Shown here: positions 46,436 through 57,949 of the stretch, piece after piece
Position numbering within the stretch: the stretch's first letter is position 1
Layout: each line of letters opens with the position of its first letter
Source: Ceratotherium simum simum
Taxonomy: Eukaryota > Chordata > Mammalia > Perissodactyla > Rhinocerotidae
Direction of reading: 5' to 3'
DNA length: 64,000 nucleotides
NCBI RefSeq assembly: GCF_000283155.1
Contig: NW_004454197.1
Span: forward strand, 20,036,332 to 20,100,331
Made by a program: the position numbers and the translations under genes
The notes under the pieces: model-generated
The model's input: the letters and a program-made list of their open reading frames with translations, nothing else
Database searches by the model: none
What the model was told of the DNA's origin: nothing

Positions 46436-47265
46436 ATATATAAGTAGATGAAGCTATTTGAATAAATTAATCTATTGGAAATCAAGACACAATTCTCTCT
46501 AACTCTTCCCATAATATCCCTCCCTTGGAGAACTCAATTTCCAGGCACTGATGCTCTCATCACCACAGACATTACTGCCTTGACAATGCCATTTTATTCA
46601 CCTTCAGAATTTAAAAATCGTCCACCACGAGTGCATTTCAAAAATCACTTGCAGGCAAAGGTTAAAAAGTGGCTGCTGCATATAATGAATTTCTGAAGAG
46701 CATTCAGTCCCTGATCCTTCTAATAGAGGCACTGCTTCTCAACAATAAAGGCAGGAGAATAATCGGAAGCAGAGTCCTTAAAACACGCACCTCATATTCA
46801 TCCTCCATCTTTGTAGCAATCCTATCACAATCGAACAAGAGACTTTTCACGCTTAAAGGGAACTCATGTAGCCTCTTCATTCAGATTTGATCTTAAGGAA
46901 AAAAACAATGAATAGCCATTTTGGTGCCAACCAGAACCATCACTTGAGCTCCCTGCTGCTAAGGTATGCGGGTGCCCTGTGGGCATTAGGTAAGGAGGAA
47001 GGAAATTAGGGGCAGCTGTTTTTCATTTATCTGCCACACGGTTCTCCCCGTAAATTAAGCCATTTTCAATTTCTTAGTCCTGAGCTTCTGTGGTATTAGC
47101 ATCTTCTATCCCTGTCTTCATTATCATCCCTGATAAACATTTCCAGAGAATATTGTTTTACTGTAGTTCTTGCAGGGTTTGCTCTGAAGATAGCTTTTGA
47201 AGAAACTGGTGCTCCAAAAGGTGAACAGGGAAAATACAACTTGAATGTGATGGAGTTTGTATTAA
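46436..47265. other. No recognised feature
   Basis: Repeat-free sequence. Its lack of any transposon trace makes it a reasonable place to look for conserved noncoding DNA, but nothing in the sequence itself proves this. Confidence 0.45.
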
Positions 47266-47300
47266 ACACACACACACACAACAACAACCACCACCACACT
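47266..47300. repeat. (CA)n(CAA)n(CCA)n compound microsatellite
   Basis: A run of CA units passing into CAA and then CCA units. Confidence 0.9.
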
Positions 47301-47314
47301 ATATATTTTTATAG

Positions 47315-47475
47315 TCATATTATGAATACAAATTCATTGAAACATATCTGGAAGGAGACACAACAAACTGATAACCGTAGTTTCCTCTGAGGAGTGGAGT
47401 GAGTAGAGGCGACAAGGATGAAGGGGATATCAGCATGGTAAGACATGTCTTAACATTTTACAAAGAAAATTTAAA
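47315..47475 (+). mobile_element. Old L1M 3' UTR, sense
   Basis: 'catatctggaaggagacaca', 'actgataaccgtagtttcctctg' (split by sense) and 'gaggagtggagtgagtag' match the sense L1M 3' UTR. Confidence 0.7.
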
Positions 47476-48069
47476 AAACATATTTTTAAACTCTAAAATA
47501 AAGAAAGTTAAAAGAAAATGAAAAGCGGTACTTGTCTCCTTTACTCTCACTGATCAGGATGGTTCTTTGATTTCTGCAGCCCTGATGTCCACGGAGAAGT
47601 TTGCTCAACTATGTGCCATTTGGGGCATGGGGTCATCTACCTCCTACCCCCTGCCAAGAAAGTCAGACTAGCAACCTTACAGAAAATCCAATGACTATTT
47701 TACTTCGCATCTGGCAAAATAGACCATAAACAGGACAGATTCAGAATCTGACTTGTGCAGAAGTCAGGAGCTGTGCCCTCATTCTCGCCACCCGTCCTGG
47801 GTCCTGTGCACTGGTGGAGGACCTCCTGCCCATGCATCTGGTTTTCCTGCAGAGACAGTCCCGGGATTGGTGAGGGTGCCCCACCCCTGCCTCTGCCTCT
47901 CACTGCCTGGTTTCCCTCCCACCACCCTCCAACACTCCCACTGATTCTCATACCCCAATGCCTATCTTTTTAATCCTTCCTGACCACATCATGTTTCCCC
48001 ATCGCCACTCAATCCTGGGTAGTAGCCATTCTCCCAGCCTCCTCTTCCAGTCTTGGGACTCTGCACACT
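47476..48069. other. No recognised feature
   Basis: Unique sequence with overlapping open frames on both strands at 47700-47973. Nothing recognised. Confidence 0.45.
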
Positions 48070-48900
48070 CTTCCAGCTCAGAGTGTCAACATAGTAAACA
48101 ATTATAAAGTAAAACTTCTACGGTGCTCATCACACCTAATGGGGAAATATTGAACACATTCCTCCTGAGGTCAGGAAGAAGACCAAGTTGCCCATTATCA
48201 GCAATTCTATTCAACAGTGTGCTGAGGTCGTAGCCAGGACAGTAAGGCAAGAATAACAACAAAACCATAAAGATCGAAAAGGAATGAACAAATCTGCTAT
48301 TATCCTAGATGACACAATATTGTATGTAGACAATTCAAATTAATCGATTTACACATAAATAATTGGAATTAGAATTTAGCAGTGATTGTAGATATGAAAT
48401 CAGCAGAAAAAATCGGTTGCATTTTTATATAGCAATGAAAAAGAGATTATAAATATTTTAAAAGTTACCATGTACATTAGCATCAAAATTATGAAGCACT
48501 TAGGGAAAAAATTTAACAAAATTTTCTAAGTCCAAGGAGAAAATTACAAGCAGAAAATAAAGAACGTGTATTACTTTTAAGTGATCTATAGAGTAGTTGC
48601 AGGTATTGACTATTTCAGTGGTTCAGAGGTGATGAGGAAAATAGTATTCTTCAAATAACAGAAATGTCATGGGAATCATCTACTTGTTGAATTTGATACA
48701 GTTTTTGCTTAAGCACCTGCAAAATTTCAAATGGAAAGACAAATAGTTACCTAAAATAGTTTGTGAATAATCAGTAAAAATAATGGAAAATATGTATAAA
48801 ATAGAGGGATAAATCAAACTAACCAGACAGCAAATACTACCACATTATTGTAGATGTGTCGCCATTTGGGACAAACACTAGTCAGTTGGGAATTGTTCAA
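48070..48900 (+). mobile_element. L1 LINE, decayed ORF2 (RT catalytic region onward)
   Basis: Sense L1 ORF2 with many indels: 'cctcctgaggtcaggaagaag', 'accaagttgcccattatcag', 'attctattcaacagtgtgctg', 'gtagccaggacagtaaggc'. The box that encodes the catalytic Y-A-D-D in live elements is degraded at about 48303-48315. 'gcagtgattgtagatatgaaatcagc' (split by sense) and 'ggttgcatttttatatagc' follow. No reading frame survives. Confidence 0.85.
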
Positions 48901-49240
48901 ACTCTAATTATTTAAGCACAAATAGCATAGCGAAAAAACAACAAAAACCTCTGAATGTGGTCTTTAACTTTTTCATCAACTGAAAAGCTTCTATCTGTAA
49001 GTTTATCCAACAACCTGAAATAAGTTCTATAGAAGCGTAATGTGCTGTGGAATAGTAATCACACACAAACACGCAAGAGCACAGACTGCAGGGCTGGAAC
49101 CCCCACTATGCTCATCAGCAGCTCACTCCCTTAGTCTTGGCTGACAAGAGCTGCCTCCACGGACCCCGAGATGGCTGATTACTTCGGTTGCTTGCAACAG
49201 TTATTCTTTTTCTTTTCAGGTTGTCCTTTATGAGTATTTT
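48901..49240. other. No recognised feature
   Basis: Unique sequence up to the TSD of the next SINE. Confidence 0.5.
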
Positions 49241-49253
49241 AAACATGCATGCG

Positions 49254-49584
49254 GGCCGGCCCCGTGGCTTAGCGGTTAAGCGCGCGCGCGCTCTGCTACT
49301 GGCGGACCGGGTTCGGATCCCAGGCTCCCACCAAGGCACTGCTTCTCCGGCCACGCTGAGGCTGCGTCCCACATACAGCAACTAGAAGGATGTGCAGCTA
49401 TGACATACTACTATCTACTGGGGCTTTGGGGGAAAAAAAAGGAGGAGGATTGGCAATAGAAAAAAAGAGAGAGAGGACTGGCAATAGATGTTAACTCAGA
49501 GCCGGTCTTCCTCAGCAAAAAAAGGAGGATTAGCATGGATGTTAGCTCAGGGCTGATCTTCCTCACAAAAAAAAAAAACAAAAA
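49254..49584 (+). mobile_element. ERE1-type tRNA-derived SINE with internal duplication
   Basis: Young-looking ERE1: head 'ggccggccccgtggcttagc', B-box 'gggttcggatccc', ERE1 block 'acatacagcaactagaagg' and A-tail. It carries a (GC)n expansion in the head (49281-49290) and a small internal duplication of the 'ggcaataga' segment (about 49450-49488), making it longer than its relatives. TSDs 49241-49253 and 49585-49597 match at 12 of 13. Confidence 0.97.
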
Positions 49585-49597
49585 AAACATACATGCG

Positions 49598-50929
49598 AAG
49601 GTGGAATTCTCTTCAAATAATAGAAGAAATGTTATGAGCTGCCTTACCCCTTATAAAACTGTGCAACCTTGCAACAGGAGTAGAGTGACAGTTTAAAGAT
49701 TCAAATACATATTTTCAGAGTCAGCAGAGAAACTCAAACACAAGTGAGAAGCCAAAGAGTTTGTTTAAAAAGTTGATAAAGTCCAAATATGCCGTTTTAA
49801 CTGCAGCTTGAAAAAACATTTTGGAATGTTTCAAAAAAACAAGTGATAAATTAAAGAATCCTGAGTTAGATTCAAGTAATAGGTACCTCTTGTCATTTTT
49901 GGATTTATTTAAAAGGAACTGAAAGGAAATTTTGATAAAACATTAATGGAATATACAACATAGGTGACAAAGATGAATGAAGAAATCAACAAAAATTATT
50001 CTGACATCAAGAAGCAAATAGTAGCAAAATTTTTTCTTAGATTATACCAAGAGCAGTAAATGATTAAGAGAAAGACATAAATTTCAGCTAAAAATAAGGA
50101 ATGGATTCTTGGATAGCTTAAAAACAAAATTTATAAAGAAGTGAAATATCTGAACACATTTAAAAAAATTTAAATTTCTTACCACTTTGACACAAAATAC
50201 TGACACCAACTAAGGTAACTAATAACTAAATAACTAATAATATGCCACTACAACCTGGACCTCAACAACAAACTGGGTAATGGGTTTCATTAATTTAAAG
50301 AGTATTTAGGATTAGTCACTGCCCAGCAAAACTTGAAATGCTCTGAAATTTTATAGCTCATATATAAAAGAAAGTTGGGAGAGAATTTCCCAAATTTGTC
50401 AACAATCCTAAAAATCTACATGACATTACCATATACATAACCAGTAATGAGGTAAGGCATCAATCATGAAAAAAAAGTCTATCACCCATGCTAGAGTGGA
50501 GACTAAATCATCTTTATGTTCTCTATACAGAGAGTTACATTACAAAATCACTGTCATATACAGAGGCTATCAAAGCAACCAAAAAAAAAAAAGTAGGGAA
50601 AAAATGGTTCTACTGATGTCAGGCCTTCAATAAATAAAAATACCTTATTTTTCTAGATTTTATGATGTTTGTGATATTTGTCAGCTTTTTAAATTTGGAA
50701 TTTGTTTCGACTCCTTTTCTCTTCCAAATGAATATTCACATTTGTACCTCATTATGTATTTTAATTGTATATTTTTTGTCTTAATGAGCTGTCCCCCAAA
50801 TTGAGAAAGCATTGGCCCCCACAAAACCTAGGTCTACCCTGCACCCAAGAGAGGTCAAACTTGCAACTGCAAAACCCAGTAACGCAGATGTGTGGTGACA
50901 ATTTCTTAGGGGTTTTTTTAACCTCTTCT
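49598..50929. other. No recognised feature
   Basis: 1.3 kb of very A-rich sequence. It has the feel of decayed LINE but no segment can be placed with confidence. Confidence 0.4.
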
Positions 50930-51270
50930 TAGCTGGAAGCCAAGACGCAGGTCTGTACAGTTCCCTGGGGATGGGGTTGATTCATTTCCCGTTCACCCTT
51001 ATGCCGAGGGTGTGGCGTTCGGGGTCCCAGATTTCTGGAGGTTGGTCTGCTCTTAGACTCTCCAACATGCATGGCCGCTGGGCTTCTCTCTCACCCAGCA
51101 AGCTCCAAAAACTGCCGCCCAGTTTCCCAAGTTCAGCAAAAGCGGCTTCGGTGCTCTGCGGACCTCCCAGGGTTGCCACCAAACATGAGACGTGGACTTC
51201 GCAATCGCTTACCATCTTGTCGCTGTTAGATGCTTTTAAGATGTTTTTACTATTTTTTATCCAGCGTTTC
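50930..51270 (-). other. GC-rich block of unknown origin, perhaps an L1M UTR
   Basis: A CpG-containing island in AT-rich surroundings. Its minus-strand reading ('ggtgagagagaagcccagcgg', 'cagaccaacctccagaaat', 'gaatcaaccccatccccag', each cut by sense) resembles the untranslated part of an old LINE, but I cannot fix the family. Opposing open frames of 77 and 100 codons are present without domains. Confidence 0.35.
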
Positions 51271-51424
51271 TAGTTGTTTTCAGTGGGCTGGTCAGTCTGA
51301 ATTATTAGCAAGCCATAGCTCTGCACAGAACTTATTTACTCATTTTATGCCAGATTTAGAAAAGCCCTATATCTTGTCAGGTATATTCTTGCTTTTATTA
51401 AAAAAAAAAAAAACAATGTTTATT

Positions 51425-51680
51425 TAGGTTACACATAAAATTTTTTTTGAATTAAAAAACACCCACAATTCTACTAAGCAAATAAAATGAATGTCTTCAC
51501 ACACCATCCTACTTCTGTGCTTCCTTCACAGTTTTGAAGTCATAGCCTAGCTAATAATTTGAATTATGCTTTCTTTTTTGTCTTCATTCTAAAGATTTTA
51601 TCATAAGCATTTTCTCACATCATTAAAAATGCTTGATGAACATTTTAGTTGGTTGTGCAATAAAAGTATATGTGCTACTC
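51425..51680 (-). mobile_element. Old L1M 3' part, antisense, weak
   Basis: 'gcattttctcacatcattaa', 'aatgcttgatgaacatttta' and 'gttggttgtgcaataaaag' loosely follow antisense L1M. Confidence 0.4.
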
Positions 51681-52697
51681 TAAATTACACAGTAATAATG
51701 AGTGCAATTCAGTTAACTAAAGAATAAAATCTGAGAATGAATAAAACACACATATGCTTCACCTAGACTTTCCATTCCGTGAAGCTCAAGTAACTCTGTG
51801 GGGCAGATGTGCTGCTCAGACTGAAAGTCTGAAAAGCTTGTTGGGGAACTTGATTATAGGACAGCTCCTCTCTCTCTCACTCTCTTGCTCTCTCGCTCTC
51901 TTCGAGACCAGAGGGCTTTGAACTGAGTTGGTCCCAAAGGGCAGGGGAAATGAGTTTGCATTTCCTGCTTAGCTGGACGCAGCCAGTTCTGAGCATACAT
52001 CTGACCAGCTGGCAAAGGAGGTGGGCCTGGGACGACCAGAGCTCAGTGTCTCCTGACATGGCACATTTCTTTGAAGATGTTTTCGTGTGAAGAATTCCTG
52101 CCATATATTTCCTAATGTAGAGATATCTGTTTGGGTTTAAGAGAAAAAACAAAGCACATGTGTTTCCCTCCCCAAACTCTCCAATCCCACTGAAATGACA
52201 GCAAAGCTGTACATGAAGGAATAAACCTGTTACCACTCTGACGATAACACTGGAACCCATGAGCTGACTCAGACACTTTGATGAATTTCCAGAGGCACAA
52301 AAGGGGAGAGGAGTGTGTCAACAGACTGCAGGGCGCTGCAGCCCAGAGCACAGAGGATGCCAGAGGGACTTGGGGCTGTTCTGCTGGCAACACCTCCGAG
52401 TCTCCAATTAGTGATCAAAAGAAATGGAGGAGTGTGTATGGGACACCTGCACCCCACACATAGAGACACTGGCAGCAGTCAATATCTGTCCCCCCTGAGG
52501 TCTAAATCTCTTCTCTAATGAAATTACATGATCTGCCTGAAGACAGCCAGTGTTCCGGGTTTGGATGTTGATCCACAGGATAAAGCCCTGTAGGTTTTGA
52601 CACGGAGGGGAGGAGGAAGTCAGCCTACATGCTCCCTGTACATACACCCTGAAATAACACCTGGTTGGTATCCCCTCACACACGTACAGATAACTTC
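51681..52697. other. Mostly unrecognised; (CT)n at 51866-51902
   Basis: Contains an imperfect CT microsatellite at 51866-51902. Overlapping open frames of 61-127 codons lie on both strands through 51877-52683 without domains. Confidence 0.45.
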
Positions 52698-53165
52698 TGG
52701 CTGATTAGCTATTGCTGCTTAACAACTTACCTCAAAATATTGAGACTTACAATATCAACCACTATATTATATCTCACGATTATTGGCTCAGTAATTCAGG
52801 CAGGGCTTGGCTGGACAATTTTTCTGCTCCATATGTCATTGGCTGAGGTCACTTGGTGGTATTCAGGTGAAGCATGACTCAAGATGGTTTCTCTCATGTC
52901 TGCCACAGCTAGAAGTCTGGCTCCACTGGGATAGTCCTCTGGAGTGCCTGCACACAACCTTTCCAACATGGAGGTCTTGGAGCAGTTGGGTTTCTTATCT
53001 AGGTGCTCAGGGATCCCAGAGAGTTTGCTCTCAGCGACAGGAAGAGGAAGCCTCCAGTGTCTCAAGGCCTGAGGCCCGGAACTGGCACATCATCACATCC
53101 ACCACATTCTATTGGTCAAGCATTCAGAATATCCATCCAGATCCAAGGTAGGGGAATATAAACCT
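52698..53165 (-). mobile_element. MaLR-like LTR, antisense
   Basis: 'attagctattgctgcttaac', 'gaggtcacttggtggtattc', 'caaggcctgaggcccggaac', 'tggcacatcatcacatccac' and 'cacattctattggtcaagc' follow the inverse of a common old LTR type. Family is probably ERVL-MaLR; subfamily unknown. Confidence 0.6.
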
Positions 53166-53184
53166 CACCTCACATTCCAGTGGG

Positions 53185-53566
53185 GAAGAGGGAGACAAAA
53201 ATAAACAAAATAAACCACTAAATAGATATTCTATAAGAAGGTGATTTGAGTTATAAAGAAAAAGCTGTTAAAGAGGGTAGAGGGTATCAGGAAGATGGGA
53301 GAATATATTTATATAGGGTGGTCATGGAAGTCCTCACTGTTTAGATGACTTTTGAGCAGGAATATTAAGGAAGTGAGAGGACAGCCATTCGGATTTTGGC
53401 TTTTACTCTGAATACAATGGGAAATCTTTGGAGAGTTTTCAGCAGAGGGTTAATATAACCTTACTTGAATTTTAAAGAGATACTCTTAGTGCTATGTAGA
53501 CAATAGACTGAAGGCAAGATGAAGAGGGAAGTAGGGATACTAAGAGGCTATTTTGATAATCTAGTC
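53185..53566 (+). mobile_element. Unnamed old mammalian repeat, segment A
   Basis: 'aaaataaacaaaataaacca', 'gtcatggaagtcctcactg', 'gacttttgagcaggaatatt', 'caatgggaaatctttgg' and 'gcagagggttaatataacc' match a long, purine-rich mammalian repeat I recall but cannot name; its first part reads like inverted L2. It is split by the ERE at 53582 and continues briefly to about 53930. Confidence 0.5.
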
Positions 53567-53581
53567 AAGAAATCATGGTGG

Positions 53582-53869
53582 AGCCGGCCCCGTGGCTTAG
53601 CGGTTAAGTGCATGCGCTCCACTACTGGCGGCCCGGGGTTCAGATCCCGGGCGAGCACCGACGCACCGCTTCTCCGGCCATGCTGAGGCCGCATCCCACA
53701 TACAGCAACTAGAAGGATGTGCAACTATGACACACAACTATCTACTGGGGCTTTGGGGAAAAAAAGGAGGAGGATTGGCAATAGATGTTAGCTCAGAGCC
53801 GGTCTTCCTCAGCAAAAAGAGGAGGATTAGCATGGATGTTAGCTCAGGGCTGATCTTCCTCACACACAC
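53582..53869 (+). mobile_element. ERE1-type tRNA-derived SINE
   Basis: Among the best preserved EREs here: head 'agccggccccgtggcttagc', B-box-like 'ggggttcagatccc', ERE1 block 'acatacagcaactagaagg', two body blocks and a (CA)-interrupted tail. TSDs at 53567-53581 and 53870-53884 match at 13 of 15. Confidence 0.97.
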
Positions 53870-53984
53870 AAAAAATCATGTTGGCTTTGATCTGATGATA
53901 CAGCAGTGGATGTATTAAGTGGCCAATTCTGTAAAGATACTCTGTGGAGACAGACATACTTATAAGTATCTTTTCTGGTTCCTA

Positions 53985-54892
53985 GACCCAATTCCAACAT
54001 GGGGGGGGGGGGGCGCGGGGAAGGGCTTCCACACACCAACAAGCAATTATTGGATGCCAGCAGAGTGTCCAAGTATTCAACTCAATTCTGACACTATCTA
54101 CCCAGAGAGAGCATCAGATTCCACAAGCAAAGGGCTCAGTCCCCCAAGACCACCCTCTACTTCACTTGCCAATCACAAGCCCAGGTTGTTACCTGTGCTT
54201 CTGACCAACTCACTACAAATTGGAGATTCCAACAAGCCCCTCCAATTTAGGATGCCCATCACAAGTCCAGGTTGTTACCTGTATTCTGACTGACTGGCTT
54301 TAAAACAGAGGTTCCCACGACCTTCTCCTTGGGTTTGATTAATTTGCTAGAACAGCTCAGAGAACTCAGGAAACCCATTTACTCACTAGATTACTGATTT
54401 ATTACAAAGGATATTAAAGGATACCAATCAACAGCCTGATGAAGAGATACATAGGACGAGGTCCCGAACAAAGAAGATTCTGTCCTCATGGAGCTTGGGG
54501 TCTGGCATGGTGGCATGTGGAAGTGTTCTGGTTCGCCAACCTGAAAGCTCTCTGAACTCCTTTTGGGTTTTTATGAAGGCTTCATTACATAGGCGTGATT
54601 GATTAAATCATTGGCCACTGGTATTGAACCAATCTCCAGCTCAGCTCCTCTCCCCTCCCCAGAGGTCAGGAAGGTGCGTCTGGAAGTTCCAATCCTCTAA
54701 CCACATGATTGATTGATTGTCTAGGCAACCAGCCCCTATCCTTAGGTGGGGTCCAAAAGTCACCTCAATAGCAAAACGAATGACACTTTGTTGCTCTCAT
54801 CACTTAAGAGATTCCAAGGGTTTTAGGAGCTCTGTGCCAGAAACAGGATGAAGACCAAATATATGTTTCTTATTATAAATCACAATATCACA
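53985..54892 (-). mobile_element. MLT2-type ERVL LTR, antisense
   Basis: Long inverse match to MLT2B-class LTRs: 'tgcttctgaccaactcac', 'gtttgattaatttgctagaac', 'cagctcagagaactcagg', 'ttgattgattgtctaggcaacc' (split by sense), 'gtcacctcaatagcaaaacg', 'gatgaagaccaaatatatg', ending 'cacaatatcaca' at 54892, the inverse of the LTR 5' end. A 13-base G run (54001-54013) sits near its 3' end. Solo LTR; no internal region adjoins. Confidence 0.87.
54001..54013. repeat. G13 homopolymer followed by GCGCGGGG
   Basis: A 13-base G run continuing into 'cgcggggaaggg'. It can form a G-quadruplex and is a usual spot for sequencing length errors. Confidence 0.95.
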
Positions 54893-54989
54893 AAATATAT
54901 TTTCAATGAATTAATTTTTATCACCTTATACATCATAACAAATCTATAGTTTGTGACTTATTGGTAAGAAACCAATAGTAACATTTCTT

Positions 54990-55237
54990 TTTTATTGAAG
55001 CATAACTTACATACATTAACATTTGCAAGTCTTAAGTGAACATTTGATTAATTTTCACATATGTGTACACTGGTGTAACCACCCAGGATCGCCCCGGGCC
55101 CCTCTTTATCAATATTCTCCTCAGATATAATCACTATTCTGACCTTTATCACTATAGATTTGTTTGTTTATGCATTTCATATAAATGGAATAATATAAAT
55201 GTATCCTTTTACGCCTGGCATAGTTCACTGATCCTTA
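54990..55237 (-). mobile_element. Old L1M 3' UTR, antisense, part 1
   Basis: 'ttattgaagcataacttaca', 'gtgtacactggtgtaaccac', 'ctttatcactatagatttg' and 'catttcatataaatggaata' follow the inverse L1M 3' UTR. It is interrupted by an ERE and continues at 55502. Confidence 0.75.
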
Positions 55238-55250
55238 TGTCTGTAAGATT

Positions 55251-55488
55251 TTTTTTTTTTTTTGTGAGGAAAATCAGCCCTGAGCTAACATCCATGCCAA
55301 TCCTCCTGTTTTTGCTGAGGAAGACTGGCCCTGAGCTAACATCCCTGCCTATCTTCCTCTACTTTATATGGGATGCCGCCACAGCATTGCTTGATAAGCA
55401 GTGCATCGGTGCACGCCCCGGATTTGAACCCCGGGCCGCCAGCAGCGGAGCGCGTGCACTTAACCGCTACACCACGGGGGGCGGCCCC
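55251..55488 (-). mobile_element. ERE2-type SINE, antisense
   Basis: Inverse ERE2: T-tail, 'gccctgagctaacatccatg', 'cttcctctactttatatgg', B-box inverse 'ggatttgaaccccgg' and head inverse 'cttaaccgctacaccacgg'. It has perfect 13-bp TSDs 'tgtctgtaagatt' at 55238-55250 and 55489-55501, and lies inside an L1M fragment. Confidence 0.96.
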
Positions 55489-55501
55489 TGTCTGTAAGAT
55501 T

Positions 55502-55600
55502 AATCCATGTTGCTCACATACACAATGGGCTTGTTCCCTTTCACTGAATATGGCATGATTTATTTATAAAGACATAGCTGACAGTATTTGCTGATGGTTC
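55502..55600 (-). mobile_element. Old L1M 3' UTR, antisense, part 2
   Basis: 'aatccatgttgctcacatac' and 'ctttcactgaatatggcatg' continue the L1M interrupted at 55237. Confidence 0.6.
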
Positions 55601-56170
55601 GGAAGTGGAGTCTGAGAGGAAGATAGGAATCGTTTTTAGCCTGAGCTTCTAGAAGACTTGGAATTAACATGAGGAAAACTTGAGAAGGAGAAATTTTAGG
55701 TGACTGGGGTTGGGAAATAGTTCTGTTTGGGGCATGCTACACATGAGATGCCTGTTTAACATCTAGTGGAGAGACCAGGAGGCATCTGGGTATGTATATC
55801 TGAAGTTACGAGAGAAATCTGAGTTGAAGATATGAATTTGGGAGTTATCAGTGTATGTAGATGTTATTTAAGACATTGGGGCTGGGTAAGATCTACGAGA
55901 ATGAAGGTGGCTATTCAATCAAGTGAGCTGAGGACGGAGCTCTAAGCGATGTCGAGCACTCAGGGAAAAGATGAAGAGGTGAAGGAGACAGAGATGACGT
56001 GGCTGATGAGTTAGGGAAAAGAACCAAGTGGTATCGTGAAAGTGAAGTAAACAATATTTCAAGGAGTGAACTGTGGCAAAGGCTGTTAACAGGTCTGTAA
56101 TGACTGGGGCTGACCTGACAAGGGCTGTTTCACTGGAGAGCTGGAGGAAAAGCCTGATTGGACTCGTGTG
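55601..56170 (+). mobile_element. Unnamed old mammalian repeat, segment B
   Basis: 'gagatgcctgtttaacatct', 'gaatttgggagttatcagtg', 'gtagatgttatttaagac', 'gagctctaagcgatgtcgag' and 'ggaaaagcctgattggac' belong to the same long purine-rich family as segments A and C. It partly duplicates 57990-58490 in the same direction. Confidence 0.55.
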
Positions 56171-56395
56171 GAAGCAACTGCTGGTTTCCACACAATGAGC
56201 CATGCACTGCTCTTCTTTAGTCACAAGAACTCTAGTTCTATGTGGGGTAAAATGCACCCAGATATATTTTCTAATCTCCCTTTCATCCAAGTATGACCGT
56301 ATACAACAAGTAAGTAGAAGTGCGTGGGAAGCCGGCTTTCTGGGAAGCCAGCTGAAAGAGAGCTGACTCAGCCGGGAGGCACCCTTTGTCCTTCT

Positions 56396-56830
56396 ATATT
56401 AGTTAGATTTTTGCTGTGATAATTCTGTGAAACAAACAACCCAAAAATATCTCAATGGCTTACAGCAAACATTCTATTTCACGTTTCTGGATCAGTGGTT
56501 TGGCTGATCTGAGTTGGGCTCACTGGGCTTGGCTGAGCAAGGCTGTACTCCAAGGCTTTGGATCAGGTTCAAGGCTGCTTCAGCTCCAGGCTGAAAGAAA
56601 AACATGCTGCTCCCATGGCAGGGGTGGGAGCTCCAAGAAGGCTTGTGGAAATTTGCCGTGCCTCCCAATGCTTCAGCTCAGAACCTACAAGGTGTCTTCT
56701 ACCCATTGGCCAAAGAATTTACATGATTGGGCCCAAAGTCAATGAAGAGGGTTATTATTCTCCACCTATTGTGAGTCATGGCAGGGGAGTAGAGGTAAGA
56801 AAAGTTGTGTACAAATAATAACATCTACCA
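56396..56830 (-). mobile_element. MaLR-like LTR, antisense
   Basis: 'tattagttagatttttgctg', 'tgggctcactgggcttggctg', 'ccattggccaaagaatttac' and 'ttattattctccacctattg' follow the inverse of an old LTR, similar in plan to 52698-53165 though not a close copy. Family is probably ERVL-MaLR. Confidence 0.55.
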
Positions 56831-56835
56831 CACCC

Positions 56836-57949
56836 TCCTTTGTACCTTCTATGTACTAAAACCCAAAGTGATGGCTGGAGCACCAGCAGTCTTTGTGGGT
56901 CTTTGACCTTGGAAGCACCAAGCTAAGACGTTAGAGTAGAAAGATGTGTCCCATCTGTCCGTGGAGTTACCATATCAACCCCGACCAGGCTAAATCTGAT
57001 CTTGTTTTATGTGGAAAAAAAAATAACTGTTGTTTTCTTAATTTACTTTTATGTTATATTTTCTATGATATGCATCCAAACCTAATACTAATGGACACAA
57101 GTGGGTTTAAGTAAGAATGGGAAGTGTAAGCACAGTACCTGCAAGAAATTTTTCTATGCAGAAGAGCAGAGAGATGAAATAGTAGCTGACTAGGCAAAGG
57201 GGTAAAGTGAGTTTTGTTTTTTATTTTTAAGTTGGAAAGTGTTATAGCATGTTATATCATGATGAGAAAAATTCAATAAAGAAAAAAAGTAGTTGATACA
57301 AGAGAGGGAAAATTATTGAAGTACTATCCTTAAGTAAGCAATAGGAGAAGGGATCCAGTGTGGACCTTGACATGTGGTGCTTAGAGATGCATTTGTTTTG
57401 ACTTAATCATGGAGCGATTTTTACCCATTATATTACCTAAACTATTTAAATTCCGTGAATTTTTTTGAAGAGTTTTCCAGGCAACTCCATATATTAAAAA
57501 TGTTTTTTTTTTCATGTTTTCAGTTTTGTGTAAATGATAATTGAACCTTTCACAGACCCTAACCCCACCTTTTCCCACATTATATTTCATTTCGAATTGG
57601 GAAAGGAAATAGAGGGAGAGCTTCTACTGTTTGAGATTACACGAATGATCAAAAGATTGCCCAATAGCCTAAATTAAAAGAAAAAACTCATTAAATGGCA
57701 TAAATCTTCTTCAAATAAAAATGTAAGACACAGAAAGCTGATAAAGCAAGTAAAGAAAAACCCTATTTTTTCTAAGCCCCTTGTTAAAATGATATTTTTA
57801 AACCCACAGGTGTTTAGAGGGGGTAAAAATATACTTCCTTGTTTGATGAAACTGCTACAATTCCAAACATACAAATCCACCCACAGCATGAATTAAAGTT
57901 TAAAAAGTTTTCTCTCTCTGATGTGAGTAGCATAGTGTTTCTACCTGAA
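56836..57949. other. No recognised feature
   Basis: AT-rich unique sequence. Minus-strand open frames at 57381-57889 are unremarkable. Confidence 0.5.

Noticed and set aside
53582..53700. Possible tRNA gene (A and B boxes present)
   Set aside because: The boxes belong to the tRNA-derived head of an ERE SINE; the acceptor stem does not close and the SINE body follows.
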